64,000 nt of DNA from Sialis fuliginosa (GCA_961205875.1 OY540820.1:11470001-11534000), one strand, 5' to 3'; positions 24,701 through 37,470 are shown, numbered from the stretch's first letter. Made by a program: numbers and translations. Notes: generated from the sequence alone by a model not told the origin.

Positions 24701-26294
24701 TCTTTTGTTTTCCATCTCTTCGTCTCGGGTGTTTTAACTATATTTTAACTGACGACGCTTTTTCAAATGTTAATGCGAAGTGCATTACGATGAAATCCTT
24801 ATACTCCGTAGATACTTTTTTGAGGTATAACTATGTCCATGCAGTTTACACGCATTTTTATGCCTGCTCTATTCCGGTTTACTTATGCTATTCCCGTAGA
24901 CCAAGAAGAATAGCATAACTAAACCCAATTAAAACTTTTTTCTTATTTTGCTAAAAAAATAGGTATCTATTGCTTTTCAACAATTTTGGTCTGAATAATT
25001 GATTATTATTTAATAAGCAAATAAAGGACATTAGGTAACATTTTAAAATAAATATTATTTTAGAGATAATAACAAATAAATTGTCGAAACGTCAAATTTA
25101 TTAAAGAAATAAGTATTCGCAAGCTTTCGATTCACAGAATCATCGTCAGGCTTTCAGAAGGAAATAAAATATGAGAGAGATGTTGTATTCTCAAATATAT
25201 TTAAGTAGCTACGGGAATTATTTTATTATTTAATATATTTAACGTCATTATATTATATTATTATTTTAGAGATAAATAGGTAAGGATGATAACTAGGTAA
25301 GGATTAAAAATTTCAGTTTATTAAAATATTTTACCCTATTCCAGTCAATGTGAAATCTGCGTTGCATTGAATTTTCTCACAAAATCCAATTAACTGTTTT
25401 GTTTCTCCTGGTACCATCACCAAATTGTGTTTATCCCAGGTACACCTACGATTGATCTCTAAAACATATATAAAATATTTAAGTTAAGAGGTATTCTCAA
25501 ACGATTATTTATATGCTAGATAGGTGCCTATATTTAAAAGTCGGCGTAGGTATATACAGTAATTTTATAATCACTCGAAATACTGACGTATCTAGAGGGG
25601 GTGGCTGTATACACGAAAATATCATAAAATATAATTGAGCATTCAAGAAAAGAAAAATCCATTTCACATTTAATTTTTGTATGAAAAATGCTTTTTAGAA
25701 ATGCATTTTCTTCTCAAATTAATTATTCTGTTGTTGGACCCCACATCTTTTCGCGGGCCCCAAACCGCTAAGAAGTTTAATATTTTGATGTCAATTTTTA
25801 TAATAATTTAACGACTCGAACACAAAACAACTTTATGACTCACCACGCCGTGCTACCCTAGCTCTAGGCCCCAAGCTAACCCTGTTAGAGCCCTCCTTCC
25901 TTTTTGTGAGGGTCATGAATATTATTAATTATAATTTATTTTGAAATATAAATAGTATGAAACTTATGTTATTTTTGTAACTCCGAAGAATAAAAACCCG
26001 GGAAAAAATTTCAGATTTGAATTGATCAAATCAGATCTTGATAGATCTGCATTTTGAGACAACATCATATTTTTTTCACTGGTTTTTGATCTGTGGAGAC
26101 CTGCAAACATCTACAACGACCTACAAAGATTTTTTTCAGATCTGAATTTTTTTCCCGAGAAGGTAAAACAATTTAATATAATAGAAATATGATATTAACT
26201 CACTCGCACTATTTGATGCTGGCACACTATAGGTATACCCATGTATAAAACCAAAATACAAAACGAACAAAAATGTAGAGAAAGTGATCTTCAT
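21756..26294 (-). CDS. SVWC-domain secreted protein 1
   Basis: Small secreted cysteine-rich protein of the single-domain von Willebrand factor C type. Exons: 26204-26294 (signal peptide), 25335-25458, 21756-21855. They total 315 nt (104 residues). The leader MKITFSTFLFVLYFGFIHG is a clear signal peptide; a second, upstream in-frame ATG at 26351 would only weaken it. The mature part has eight cysteines in the order C, C-x4-C, C, C, CC, C, with the ending PFPECCATIQC. Intron phases (1, then 2) and the 124-nt middle exon match the paralogues. The last intron is 3479 nt and is filled with repeats. The middle exon runs straight into TAA if unspliced, but the distant third exon restores the full domain in phase. 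Function by family: extracellular, possibly immune or stress-induced. Confidence 0.75.
22455..22615. repeat. Short palindromic repeat flanked by TATCGAT
   Basis: The block is bounded by CTATCGATATT and ATATCGATAG inverted ends and contains a small inverted pair (CCCCCTCACTG...GAGGGGGGGC and GGGGGCAGTC...CTGCCCCC). It lies in the last intron of SVWC 1. Likely a small MITE. Confidence 0.4.
23268..23962. mobile_element. Fold-back element in SVWC 1 intron 2
   Basis: The ends pair: AAGCCCGGCGCACACGACGC followed by TAGATTTGCTGCT on the left; the inverse AGCAGCAAATCTAGCGTCGT followed by GTGCGGCGGGCTTTAC on the right. The interior has short GCTGG/CCAGC-rich units. No transposase is seen. The locally high GC produces overlapping open frames on both strands that I do not accept as genes. 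Confidence 0.65.
23990..24178. repeat. Inverted repeat GGCCGTG...CACGGCC
   Basis: Two arms, about 24003-24050 and 24090-24165, carry inverted copies of GGTGCATTCACTGTTTCACA and of AAACGGCCGTG. Separation is about 45 bp, so the RNA or single strand could form a long hairpin. It directly follows the preceding fold-back element. Confidence 0.55.
25100..25152 (-). ncRNA. Hammerhead-ribozyme-like core
   Basis: On the minus strand: CTGACGA (25143-25149), an unpaired T, a perfect 5-bp hairpin GATTC-TGT-GAATC, then GAAAGC. Hammerhead cores read CUGANGA-stem II-GAAA, so N7 = C is allowed. One extra base between A9 and the stem is atypical. It lies in intron 2 of SVWC 1 and shares its tail (TGACGTTTCGACAA) with 7.05-7.14 kb. 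Penelope-like retroelements are known to carry such motifs. Confidence 0.4.
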
Positions 26295-27302
26295 TTTGAT
26301 AGAATTTTGAATTAAAAAATTCACAATAATTTCACGTTCGTTAAATTTCACATAAAATAAAATACTTCCATTAATTTATACTAAAAAATTACGACTAATG
26401 ATTTATCATTCTGACAGTTTACAGTACATTTGTTTTATTATTAACTGTCTTATATTTCATAAAACATTTTATGTTTAGATTATTGAAAGTATTCAGTTAC
26501 CTGGAAACGTATTAAAATATTTTTTAAATTAATTAAATATCATAATTAATCATAAAAGTACCTATACCCACTCAAATTAATTCAAGAACTTATTTATTTA
26601 TTTTAGTTTATTTAAAAAAAGATATTCACTATTTTTTAACGTACTATAATTCTCATATCACCAATACTATATTGTGGAGTTTTGACCTTAAGGTCATGAT
26701 AAAAATATATTCAGTATTTATTGTTTTTACATTTGTATTTAAAATATATATTGGAACATATTAAAAAAGTTATTTTTCTAAATTATGTTTAATTCACCTC
26801 TGGGCATTTTTTTATTATTCATTTATCGTCAGAAATTTTATTTTCAATCAAATGAAATAATAGGTAAACATAAATTATTTATCAATTCTTTTTTTGTAAC
26901 ACAAAACTAATATGATTGCATCGTAATAACAAAATGAAATATGTATATAGGTATTAATCGATTAATTTTTTAAAACAAAACAAATAACTTTTTATGTATC
27001 TTTATTGTGTCTTTATTAATTTATGAACATTTGTTATTTAGTGTTATGATTTTCAGCCAGTACATTCATACAATATTTTTTTTCAATTGTTGATAATATA
27101 AAAACTGCATAGTTGAATGGTATTTTCTTTTATAAATCATATTGTTTTCTGAGTTTTCTATATACAAATTTTCATTGCCTTTTTTAATGTTCTATGCTTT
27201 CTTCATTGTCATCACATTATAATAATCCGAATCCCAGTTTATGCTATATATGTTTATGAATTATTATAAATTATTAATGTTGAAAATCATTTATTTGATG
27301 TA

Positions 27303-28228
27303 CTAAAAACTTCGTGGGCATACAATTTTAGGGCAGCACTTTGGATAATCTCTTGACGGGTTTATTTCAGTTAATGTACAATGCGATGGGGCTCCTATTA
27401 AACCACAGCTAGAAAAATAAATTATATTTATTAGAACAGGGGTTCTCAAACTTATATGAACCGGGATGCAATCGACGCTTTAATCAACTTGGAATACACT
27501 GTATAACTGAGGTTCTAAAAGGGAGCAGCACTTTTACAGCTACAGTAGAAAGGGTTGGGTGTATATTTTACACTGATAACCAAAACTGTGTTAATATTTT
27601 TCTGTTAAAATTCATTTTCAAAGAGGTATCATTGGTATCAAAAATTCCTCATTGTTCGTTTCTCGGTGTGTAATATTTTTAAATTTTTCTAGGGACCCAC
27701 CAAAACTGACCCACGCTTTTTTAGAACCTCTGTATTAGAATATAAAACATGAATATTATATAATATTACCTCATTACAGTTATCGATAAGTCACCTTGGC
27801 ATGTTAATTTCAGACATTCGTCTCTTTTATGAAAATCTTGGCCAGGATACATTACCTCATTAAGTTCTCTGTAGAAACATTTTCCAGGGTACGCTGAAAA
27901 CCAATTATTTTATTATTATTATTATTGTTTATTTAGACTCTTGAAGCATTGAAATCATAATCTCTTCAAGTTTTATGTTTTTTGTTAGGTTTTTTTTATT
28001 AACTTTTGAAATTAACGAGAGACAAGTGTCGAATAATACATAGACAGTCTTGTCTCAATCTCGTATAGTGAAAATTGAAGCTGTCAAGTCTCGTAAATAA
28101 ATAACGTTTTTTTTTAACAATGTATTAAACTTACGATTAGGGACTTCAGGCGGTATAACCCAAACAGCTCCATTTATTTCCACATAAAACAAAACAGCTA
28201 ACAATAAAAATGTAATTCCCTTCTTCAT
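27303..28228 (-). CDS. SVWC-domain secreted protein 2
   Basis: Exons 28135-28228, 27770-27893 and 27303-27408, total 324 nt (107 residues). Signal peptide MKKGITFLLLAVLFYVEING, then AVWVIPPEVPNPYPGKC. Eight cysteines follow in the SVWC spacing, with DECLKLTC in the middle and YPKCCPKIVC at the end. Exon 1 ends in phase 1 and exon 2 in phase 2, as in the other four genes. No frameshift. Compact introns of 241 and 361 nt. SVWC proteins include Drosophila Vago (induced by viral infection) and La1-like peptides of chelicerates; the function of this one is not known. It differs from SVWC 3 mainly in the last exon. Confidence 0.85.
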
Positions 28229-28689
28229 TGTTAAATTTTTTTTGTATTATATTATGTACCACAGATATATTTAAAATGAAGTAAATATTATAATATAAAA
28301 TCCATGGTTCATATATAGTCTAAATGTAACCATTTTTTAAATAGATAATTAGTTTTCTTAATATCCCGGTTATTAATATCTCAATACATTTTATTAAACA
28401 TATTGTACAGAGTGACCACATTATATATTTTAATATAATATATGCACCTAAAGAGGAAAATAGATTCGATCCCTCGCCTAAAGGTAACACCAATTTTTCA
28501 ATTAGTTCAGGTTATTGAGATATTCCAACCGAAAAGTGCCAAAAATAATGATTTTGGGTATATTTATGAATACTTTATACCTAACATATATTACCATTGG
28601 AGAAAGTATTTCGTAAATAAACAAAAGTTTCTTTTATTTTCCCTCCTATACTTTTTTTTACTAATAAACTATTTTTATTAACCTACCCC

Positions 28690-28880
28690 CCCCCCCTTCC
28701 CCCCATTTAACTCAGTAACTACTGGCTAAAAAATTGGTAATGAGGCTTTAGTGAGACTACAAATGACAAATACTAAAGTCAATAATATCGATTCAAATCT
28801 TGAAAAAATAGGGAGGGGTGTCATAGAATTTTAATTAGTAGAATATGACACCACTTGCAGTTGTTAGTGGCTCCAAACAG
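28690..28880. repeat. Dispersed repeat also present at the window's right end
   Basis: Shares TTGGTAA.GA.GCTTT, GACAAATACTAAAGT.AA and the TAGTAGAATATGAC block with about 63755-63960. It follows a poly-C tract. Class unknown. Confidence 0.5.
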
Positions 28881-29689
28881 TTAACGTAGTACGTACTTCG
28901 GAATCCGATTTTTTTTAGTAAACCTAGCTAGTCGGTTTAGAGAAATTTGACTGTATATTTTCAAGACGTTTAAAAGATATACGACATAAAAATGAGTTAA
29001 AATAATTTCATAGAAAAGTAAAATTTAAAACATCCTATAGTATATTTAATTAGTTTATTATTATGTAAATATATTATATAATATTTGTCTTATGTAATAT
29101 TAATTTGCAAGCACGTATAATTATTATGCATGTATTATATATACAAAAAAACATTATTGTGTTATTTATTATTTCTAAAATTTGCAATTCTACCTACAGA
29201 CTATAATGACTATCGTATTTCAATATTAATATAGTTCATTTGTAAATATTTATAATGAAAAATAATTAAAGAGAAATTATTTTTATATTTACCTATTACA
29301 TATTATTATTATGTAATAAAGCAATCATCATTAAAAATTTCTATTAGGTAATAACAATTTAAATATTCTAAATCATTATGTATAAGATATTACCTTTATT
29401 TTATAGGAGAATGGTTTTAAAAAATATATTAGTTATATTTAATCTAGAGGTATACCGGAATTCCGGCCGGTACTTACGATTTAGATTTAAAGTGAATACT
29501 TTAACGTCACTACTATTATATTATTACTTTTATATTATATTATTATTGACACTATAAATGTAATTACATTCGATCGAAAAGAACGTATGCTATACAAATA
29601 ATTTAACGAAATTATAGAAAAGGTTTTACGAAGCTGTAAAAATTGCAGAATATGTAGAAAATACAATTTTTATAATGTAATGTATTTTC

Positions 29690-30120
29690 TTAAAGAAATC
29701 TACTATATATAACGAAGTGCCCTGACTGACTGACTGACTGATAATCATTTTTTTGACCATTTCCACTCATCGGAGAAACTTGAAATTTGGTATATACATT
29801 CCTTGGGGGTAAAAAATAACAACTAGTGGGCCTTTTTTGAAAAAGTTTATAAATGGGGTAACAAGGGGCCCCCAATTTTTCAAAAAAAAAGTTAGAATTT
29901 TTTTATTATTTTTTTTATATTCCTTGGGCGGTATAATGTAAGGTTCAAATTTCAGATTTAAAAAAAAAGAAAAAAAAAGGAAAAAAAAAGTTTTGATGTA
30001 AAAAAGTATCAAAACGAAAACCGATATTAGATTTTTTTAATTTTTTTCAAATACTTTGGTTAATTGACAACCATAAACCCGTGTCTGATTTTTGAAAAAG
30101 ATATGTTAAAGAGGAGAAAA
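29690..30120. repeat. Repeat DNA with (GACT)n and poly-A/T tracts
   Basis: A run of CTGACTGACTGACTGACTGA is followed by CTTGAAATTTGGTATATAC, a phrase typical of insect Helitron/SINE-like repeats, and by long A-tracts. The intergenic space 28229-33699 holds no exon that I can support apart from the repeats listed. Confidence 0.4.
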
Positions 30121-32484
30121 TAAACAAAATACGTTTACATATAATGCGCTTTAAGCATTTACTAAATTAATTGCAAATGTCGTAACTATGGATACATTAT
30201 ATTTTATTGATTATTTTAAAAAAATTTAAATGTCAGTGGCCATTTAAAATTTTGAAGTGAACAATAAAATATAACAAAAAAGAAATATAAAGAACATAAC
30301 GAATGAAAAAATATGCACAACTCTAATGTAATATATAATTAAAATTTTCATAAATAAATTTGACAAAAAAATTGAAGACAAACAATTACAGCATTCGGAC
30401 ACAATTCGACCAACATTCGGCGATAGATATGTGTTCCCGGTACAAATAAAAATTAAGTATATAATGACATTTTTTTAATCTTAAGTCATTGAATTATCAA
30501 TATTTTTACTTTCATAGGTATAGGTATTTTATTATATTTATTTGTAATCATAAATATCAGAAGAATTTATATAATTTCAAATTAACATTGTAATTTTAAA
30601 TGATATTATTTTAATTGTTGTTTGAAACTGTATATCTGTCATCTTTACCCAATGTACTAACCTAAAATGTACATTTACAAAATTAAAACAAGATGTTGAT
30701 TTATTGCAAATTGTTACGAAAGCTTCATTCAATTGACAAGACCTATATTTGATTGTAATTAATTAATTAATTGTACAAAGGGTGTACGAGTATCTACAAG
30801 AGCTAATAATGTATTTATATAGACACATTGATGAATTTTTGAAAGACACGAGCAGAAAAACCAAAAATGAAATTATTTTTAATATTCATAAAATGTTCAA
30901 ATCATGTAAGTACATGATGTAATACAATACATGTACCAGAAGTCATAAAATAATTTTTTGTCGTTGTCATATCAGAAACAAATGTCATAATATGTATTTA
31001 GTATGCAATATATTTTCATACGACAAGAGTTGAAAACGCATCGTAAACAAATATACAGGTAATCCTCGACTTTTGTCTTTGTCTCTTTCTTACATGCACA
31101 TATTACATAAATGAAACAAACAGTTCCGGGAATTTCCCAAAAATGTAATTTATTATTATTTATGTAGATATTTTTGGGAACCCGCAACTGTTTGTTATGT
31201 ATAGAAAATGCGATTCGCTTCACATCAAGGAAAACGTCCAAAGCAAAAATATGTACATATTGTACGTGTTAACTTACAACTTATTCTATTTACGATCGAT
31301 GTTTAGAAACCTATCTCGGTTGTAAGTCGAGGAATACCTGTACTACGATATATAACGTATGTCTTATCAGTTTAAGCGTAAAAAATATCAAAGTTAATAT
31401 TCAATGTTTTTAAATGCTGCGAGAAGTTCAAACATGCTTGACTGATTTAAATTTACTTTTTTCCTTATTTTATATATTACTTACAAAATAACCAAGACGT
31501 TCCATTAAAATTTCAGGATTTGTGAAGTGTTCTGTCGTAGGAAAAGTTTAGGAAGCACTGTTCTACATCATACTTCAATATCAACCAAATTGAGTTATTG
31601 AGGGTAAAAAATATATTGAAAAAACCTCATAGAGAAACCATATTTAGTTTGTGCAATAAAGTTTTAACAGGTACGATTTTTCTAAAATATCTTAAAATTA
31701 ATAAAATTAAAATTGATAAAAACCCAGCTCTAATGAATAAATAAGAAAGCACTCCGTCACAGCACTATATTATTCCGTCGCGGGAAAGTACCTACCATAT
31801 AGGCCAGTCAGGATCCACTCAGGGCTAGCTACGTCACTGGTTACGATACTATATTATTGTTGGTTACGATATTTCATAAAACAGATATCGGTGCTTAGAA
31901 TACATTGTCTGGAGGAATACGATAAAAGTTTTAACAGATTTTTTAGCGGAAAAGAGAATTTTGTCGCTTATATATGAGATTTTTAGAATCGATAACTCAA
32001 TTTCGCAAAAAGTATATCTTACGATACTTTGCCTTGGATGGGACGATATAGAAATAATTTAACCAGGTATGTTATAATTTAGGTATATAAAAACATAGTA
32101 CCTAGCCATGGAATACGGAATTTTATAATTTACGGTTTCAATATTTTATTTTATTAATTTAGGTTACTATGATTATGTCTCTTTAAAATATTTTGTCGAA
32201 CAATTAAATGATTTTTGACACATATTAACAATTAAATATTTTGAAATGCCTATATTGATTGAAAATTTAAATATGAAGAAACATTTCACTTCTATGAAAG
32301 GTAAAATATCGAAATTAATTATTAGGTTTGGTGTAAATTTTTCGAAACACAATTTTTCGAATCACAATTTTTCAAATCAAAATTCTTCGAATGAACAATT
32401 TTTCGAAAAATTTAAGTTTTATTGTTCAAATTTTAATTAGTTAATAAAATATTAAGTAAAGTAATATTTGGACATTTTACGATA

Positions 32485-33438
32485 TCCATACTAATATTAT
32501 AAATGCGAAAGTGTGTTTGTCTGTCTGTTTTCTGTTTGTTACCTTTTCACGGCTAAACCGCTTTACCGATTTTGATGAAATTTGGCAGTGAGATAGCTTG
32601 CATCCCGAGGACGGACATAGGCTATTTCGTATCTTAAAAATTCAACCCCTAAGAAATTGCAAGGGGGTAGAAATTTTTTAATTTTTTTTAGTAATTATTA
32701 TTTTACCCCCCGATACATATGAAGGGTTGTAAGTGGTTTTATTCGATCCGGCGGGAAAAATACCACGGGGGCGTAGGTTTTAGGGGGCAAAACAACCCTC
32801 TATCTCGCATAGGAGCCGAGATATTTACGATTTTGTATAATGAAAGAAAACTAAAAATAAGAAAAATTTAATATTTTACCCCCTGTCACATATGAAGAGT
32901 TGTAATTGATTACATTCGATCTGGCGGGCAAAAATACTACGGAAGAGGGATTATTAGGGGGACAAAACAACCCCTTATCTTACATAGGAGTCGCGACTTA
33001 TATTATAAATGCGAAAGTGTATCTCTCAGTCTGTCTATTTGTTACCTATTCACGACTAAACTGTTTTACCGATTTTGATGAAATTTGGCAGTGAGATGGC
33101 TTACATCCCAAGGACGGATTAAGGCTATTTCATATCTCGAAAATTCAACCCCTAAGGAATTGCAAGGGGGAGGAAAATTTTAATTTTTTTTTAGTAATTA
33201 ATATTTTACCCGTTACATATGAAGGGTTGTAAGTGGTTTTATTCGATCCAGCGGGAAAAATACCACGGGGGTGGGGGTTTTAGGGCGGAAAAACCCCTCT
33301 ATCTCGCATAGGAGCCGACACATTTACGATTTTGTATAATTAAAGAAAACTAAAAATAAGATAAATTTAATATTTTACCCCCTGTCACATATGAAGGGTT
33401 TCGAAATCCACGCGAGCGAAGTCGCGGGTAGCAGCTAG
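32485..33438 (+). mobile_element. Helitron-like element (two internal units)
   Basis: It begins with TC at 32485-32486, then CATACTAATATTATAAATGC, and ends CTAG at 33435-33438. Twelve bases or so before the end is a hairpin CGCGAGCGAAGTCGCG. The flanking bases are A (32484) and T (33439), as expected for Helitron insertion between A and T. Two similar units (about 32487-32990 and 33000-33420), each with TATTATAAATGCGAAAGTGT and GATTTTGATGAAATTTGGCA, are in tandem. No Rep/helicase is present, so it is non-autonomous. Confidence 0.75.
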
Positions 33439-33699
33439 TACCATATAAAACAATGTTATATTTAAAATATAATAGTAGTAACGTTAAACGTGAATTCCGG
33501 CCGGAATTCCGGTACACCTCTAATTTAAGTGCAAATATAGCAATCCACTTTAAGTTAATATTAATACCTAACTGCTCAATAAAGTACTTAAATAATAACA
33601 AATTTTATTTTGTTTTTATTATGTCTATATTTTTATCTATACATATAAATACAATTTAATCCTGCAATTCTTGTTTGATGTATTGACAAAACATTCCAT

Positions 33700-35329
33700 T
33701 TATGGACAAGAAATTTTAGGGCAGCAATCTGGATACCGTTTTGAATAATCTTTTTGAGTAACTTTACATGGTAGATCAGTGTGTACTGACCCACAGCTGA
33801 AAAAAATAAAATAAATAATTATAATAAAGGACGCTCATATGTAATGTTAATGTATATCAATAGATATAGAGCATGGACTGCATGTGCATCTGGTTCGAAA
33901 AAAAAGATACAGAAACGTAATAATTAACACACACAACTAAATCGGTATAAGTGTTTATTAGAATATGGCAAAAATGTCAGTTATCATGTCAATTTAAAAA
34001 CTATACAAAATAGATCTTCAATCGAAATTATGCCATGATGTTTCCCCCTCGAAACCATACAATTTTTACCAATAACATTTTTTTTCTAAAATGCATAGCT
34101 CCCGAAATATTTACTTGCAACAATTTAAAATTACACTTAATAAATATTACAACTTACCCCATTCCTGTTAAGCTCAAGTCGCTATTACACACCAATTTCT
34201 CACATTTATCCATTATGAAATGTTCATCATTGGGTTTCATTTTTAAATTAAGGGTCTTGTAGTAACATTTTCCAGGGTATACTAAAAATTAGCATATTTT
34301 TTATGTATAAATATATTTTTTATAAAAAAAACAAAAGTGGTCAAATTGCAAATCTTGTTATTATGACTCTCTTGGTGAAGATAAGTGGTTACGAACCTTA
34401 CTTATCTTGAGCTTCAATAGAACAAAATTACAAGAGACCTAATATGTAGAATATGTTATAATAAAACAGCCAAATGCGTGTTGAGCACGCACATGATAGG
34501 GTTTCGTAGTCATCCCCACTACGATTAATAAAAAAGAGTTATTTCAAATTTTTTCATTATAATTTTCATTGATTAATTAAAAACTACATTCTGGATTTTT
34601 TCCAGATTTTTTGAATTTATAGTTTAGAAATTAGAGGGAGGGGGGACGTTAAAATCGATAAAATCAAAAGGTCATATAACATTTTTTGTTGCATTTTAAG
34701 AGACCTATCTAAAGATACCCGCAATCAAAAGTGAAAAAAAAAATGTGAGTACACTTTTTAGTCTATGGGAGCGGGCCCCAAAAATTTTTTGACAGTATTC
34801 GTTATAATTTTCTGTGATAGTACTAATTAAAAGCTACATACTGGATTTTTTTCAGATTTTTTACATCAATAGCTTAGAAAATAGAAAGGGGGGACGCTCT
34901 GATAACGATGCAAATATATTGTGACTGAAGGGTAAAATCAAAGACCCTAAAAAGAAACTTATCAATCTATGGGAAGGGAGTTTAAATATTTTTTTTCAAA
35001 AATCTCATCATTTCTGTTTTTGGGTTAGTCCATATACAAAATTTCATGTTAATTCAAAAACATGTTTAATTGAAGAACGAAAAAATTGGAATTTGGTATT
35101 TGTTTAATTTAATCTTATTTCATGCAGTAGAGGTCAAGCGCAAATTTTACAATGTCATAATTTATAATAAATACAGAAAAATGAATTGATCTAGAAAATA
35201 CGTTTTAAAAGGTTTTTATATATAGGTATACTTACGAATTGGTAAACTAGGTCTTATTTGATAAAGATATCCATTTATTTCCACATAAAATAAAAGTGTT
35301 ACCAGCAGAAATGAAAGTCCGTTTTTCAT
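33700..35329 (-). CDS. SVWC-domain secreted protein 3
   Basis: Exons 35236-35329, 34158-34281 and 33700-33796, total 315 nt (104 residues). The signal peptide MKNGLSFLLVTLLFYVEING is nearly the same as in SVWC 2, which suggests recent common descent. After YPGKC the middle exon has DKCEKLVC and LTGMGC, and the last exon ends RYPDCCPKISCP. All eight SVWC cysteines are present. Intron phases match the family. Intron 1 (954 nt) holds a repeat with two similar GGGGGGACG blocks (34630 and 34890). Predicted secreted; role unknown. Confidence 0.85.
34480..35000. repeat. Repeat in intron 1 of SVWC 3
   Basis: It contains TGCGTGTTGAGCACGCACAT followed by GATAGGGTTTCGTAG, a sequence type common in insect MITEs. 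Two imperfect direct units then follow (AAAAACTACATTCTGGATTT and AAAAGCTACATACTGGATTT, each followed by TTTCAGATTTTTT and a G-rich block). Confidence 0.45.
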
Positions 35330-36014
35330 GATTCGAAATGAATGTTTATACTTTGTACTAGAAATACCACATTTGCTTTGAAATAGCAATGACAATATTA
35401 TTTACATTCACAGTTTATATACGACTACTCATGTTTAACATAATAATATGTTTGTGCTCATCTAATTTTAATCATTTTTAATTAATGGATTTTTATTATT
35501 TATATTTTAATAGTGCATGAACTTTAATCAATGTACAGCGTGAGACAAAAAGAGTTTTTAATATTTGTTCTTAAATATCAAATCAATAATCAATTAATCA
35601 ATAAAAAAATAAGAAGTAGAAAGGAACAATTGCATTAAAAGGTTTTTATTGTTTTATATGTTTATTTGACACCTATTGAAGGGGAGGGGGGAGGGTAAAA
35701 CTAGTCACTTTTCAATGTTTTTTGTATAACTCGAAAACTAAGCAGAATTGGGCAATTTTACAAGAATAATTTTTTATAGAAAATTGAATTTCCCATCAAA
35801 TTAAAGGTTTAAAAAATAAATTTTATACAAGAAATATTTAAAAAACAAACCAAAAAAATATAAAAAAATCACAAATTTTTACTAAATTGTAAATAAAAAT
35901 AGGCATAGGAAATGCTTTGGAGAAAAAAATTAGAGGTCATGCCCGTCAAAATGGCTGGTCGAAAAAGTTTTTTCGATGAAAATTGGCTGTGATATAGCCA
36001 TTCAATCAATAGCC

Positions 36015-36475
36015 TATACGTGGATTATTGTTTAATTAAATGTACTAAATTAGAAATATTTGTTAATATTTGATTACTGCCATTTTTGAATCATAATCTA
36101 GAGACACTTAACTGCAAAACAGTTTAATTTATGACAATCGACCAATGATGTCAAAATGGAGGACATTTAAACTAGTGTAGTCTATTTAATAATTATTATA
36201 TTAGCATATATGTTTTACACTGTTCCAAATTTTTTTATTCTTTATTTTATAACTTTTATGTCGTAGTACTTATCATTTATAATACTTATCATTTTGTTTT
36301 CAACTGGGTGCCCATTACCGGTTTTACTTGGTCCATTATTGGAGAGAAAAAATAAACAAAATAAAAGGCTATAAATTAAAAAAACAAACTATATTTGCTG
36401 TCTTTGATATTAATGAGTTCATGAGAATTACCTTGTTCTTAAAGCGTCCAATACTGGAGTCAGTACCTTTCATAT
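36015..36475. mobile_element. MITE family E, copy 3 (degraded)
   Basis: The interior matches the family (AATTAAATGTACT.AATTAGAAATAT, GACAATCGACCAATG.TGTCAAAATG). Only the right end (AATACTGGAGTCAGTACCTT) still resembles the terminal repeat; the left end is lost. It lies between SVWC 3 and SVWC 4. Confidence 0.6.
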
Positions 36476-36841
36476 GTGAACAATCTTTCCTGATAGGTAT
36501 CTATCTACTATTTAAAATGAATTTTTAATACCTCTGCATTTAAATATGAAAAATAAGTAGTTTTATGATAAAATATTTTTCAATAAAAATACAATATTAA
36601 TGTTAATATTTATTAAATAATATAAGTGAATATATATGTGTCATTCTCAAGCAAAAAAAAACCACATCCAAATAAATGTGTTGAACACACAGAAAAATAG
36701 AGTAAACAGGAAGTTACAAGAATTATTTATAGATTTTTTTGCATTTGAATGACTTTTATAAGTAGTTTAATTATATAATACATATATACCAAAAAATCAT
36801 AAGTTTAGAGTATAATATTAATTTTAAATCACAGTTTTAAT

Positions 36842-37445
36842 CAGGGACCTGAACTTGAACCCGAACCCGAAACCCAAAAACCCCTTATTTTTAATTAACC
36901 TGAACCCGAACCGTTATATTTCAAAGTCTACGAACCTGAATCTGAATTCGAATCTTTTCATATATTTTTAAAAGATTCAATAATTTAATTCTAATATTTT
37001 TCTCCAATGATTTTTAAAAGAGATTATAAAATGTACTAACTGGAAATCTGTTTGAATTTTATTGTTGACTTTAAGTCCTCTACAAAAATTTACATATTTT
37101 TTACTTTGTTTTTTAATTCTATAACTGAATTACATTTCAATTTGCAAAAAAATCTGAAAAGTAGAGATTTCAATCTTTAAAATATTATTTATTTCTTGTC
37201 CCTTTTCTAGCCATATTTTAAAGGCTATTAATTTTTTTTTCTTCAGAAAATGTTTTATTTGTAAATTATAATTTTTTTTTCGAACAAAATAATTTTCTTT
37301 CAATTACAAATTTGAACCCGAACCCTAAAAAGATAACGGTTTTTAACCTAAATAGTTTGCACCATGCTGAACCCAAACTCGAACCTAAATTTATATTTGA
37401 ACCCGAAAAACCCGAACCATAAATAAATTTCGGTTCAAGTCCCTG
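36842..37445. mobile_element. hAT-like MITE with GAACCCGAAC repeats
   Basis: 604 bp. Starts CAGGGACCTGAACTTGAACC and ends GGTTCAAGTCCCTG. Flanked by 8-bp direct repeats GTTTTAAT (36834-36841) and GTTGTAAT (37446-37453), one mismatch, which fits hAT insertion. Both ends contain clusters of GAACCCGAA. No transposase. Confidence 0.75.
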
Positions 37446-37470
37446 GTTGTAATGATTATGTCAACAAAAC

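Noticed and set aside
24492-24918. Two overlapping plus-strand open frames of 81 and 92 codons
   Set aside because: No signal peptide, domain or paralogue; the region is probably decayed repeat inside the SVWC 1 intron.
29700-29745. CRISPR-like (GACT)n repeat
   Set aside because: A simple microsatellite within a eukaryotic repeat; no spacers.
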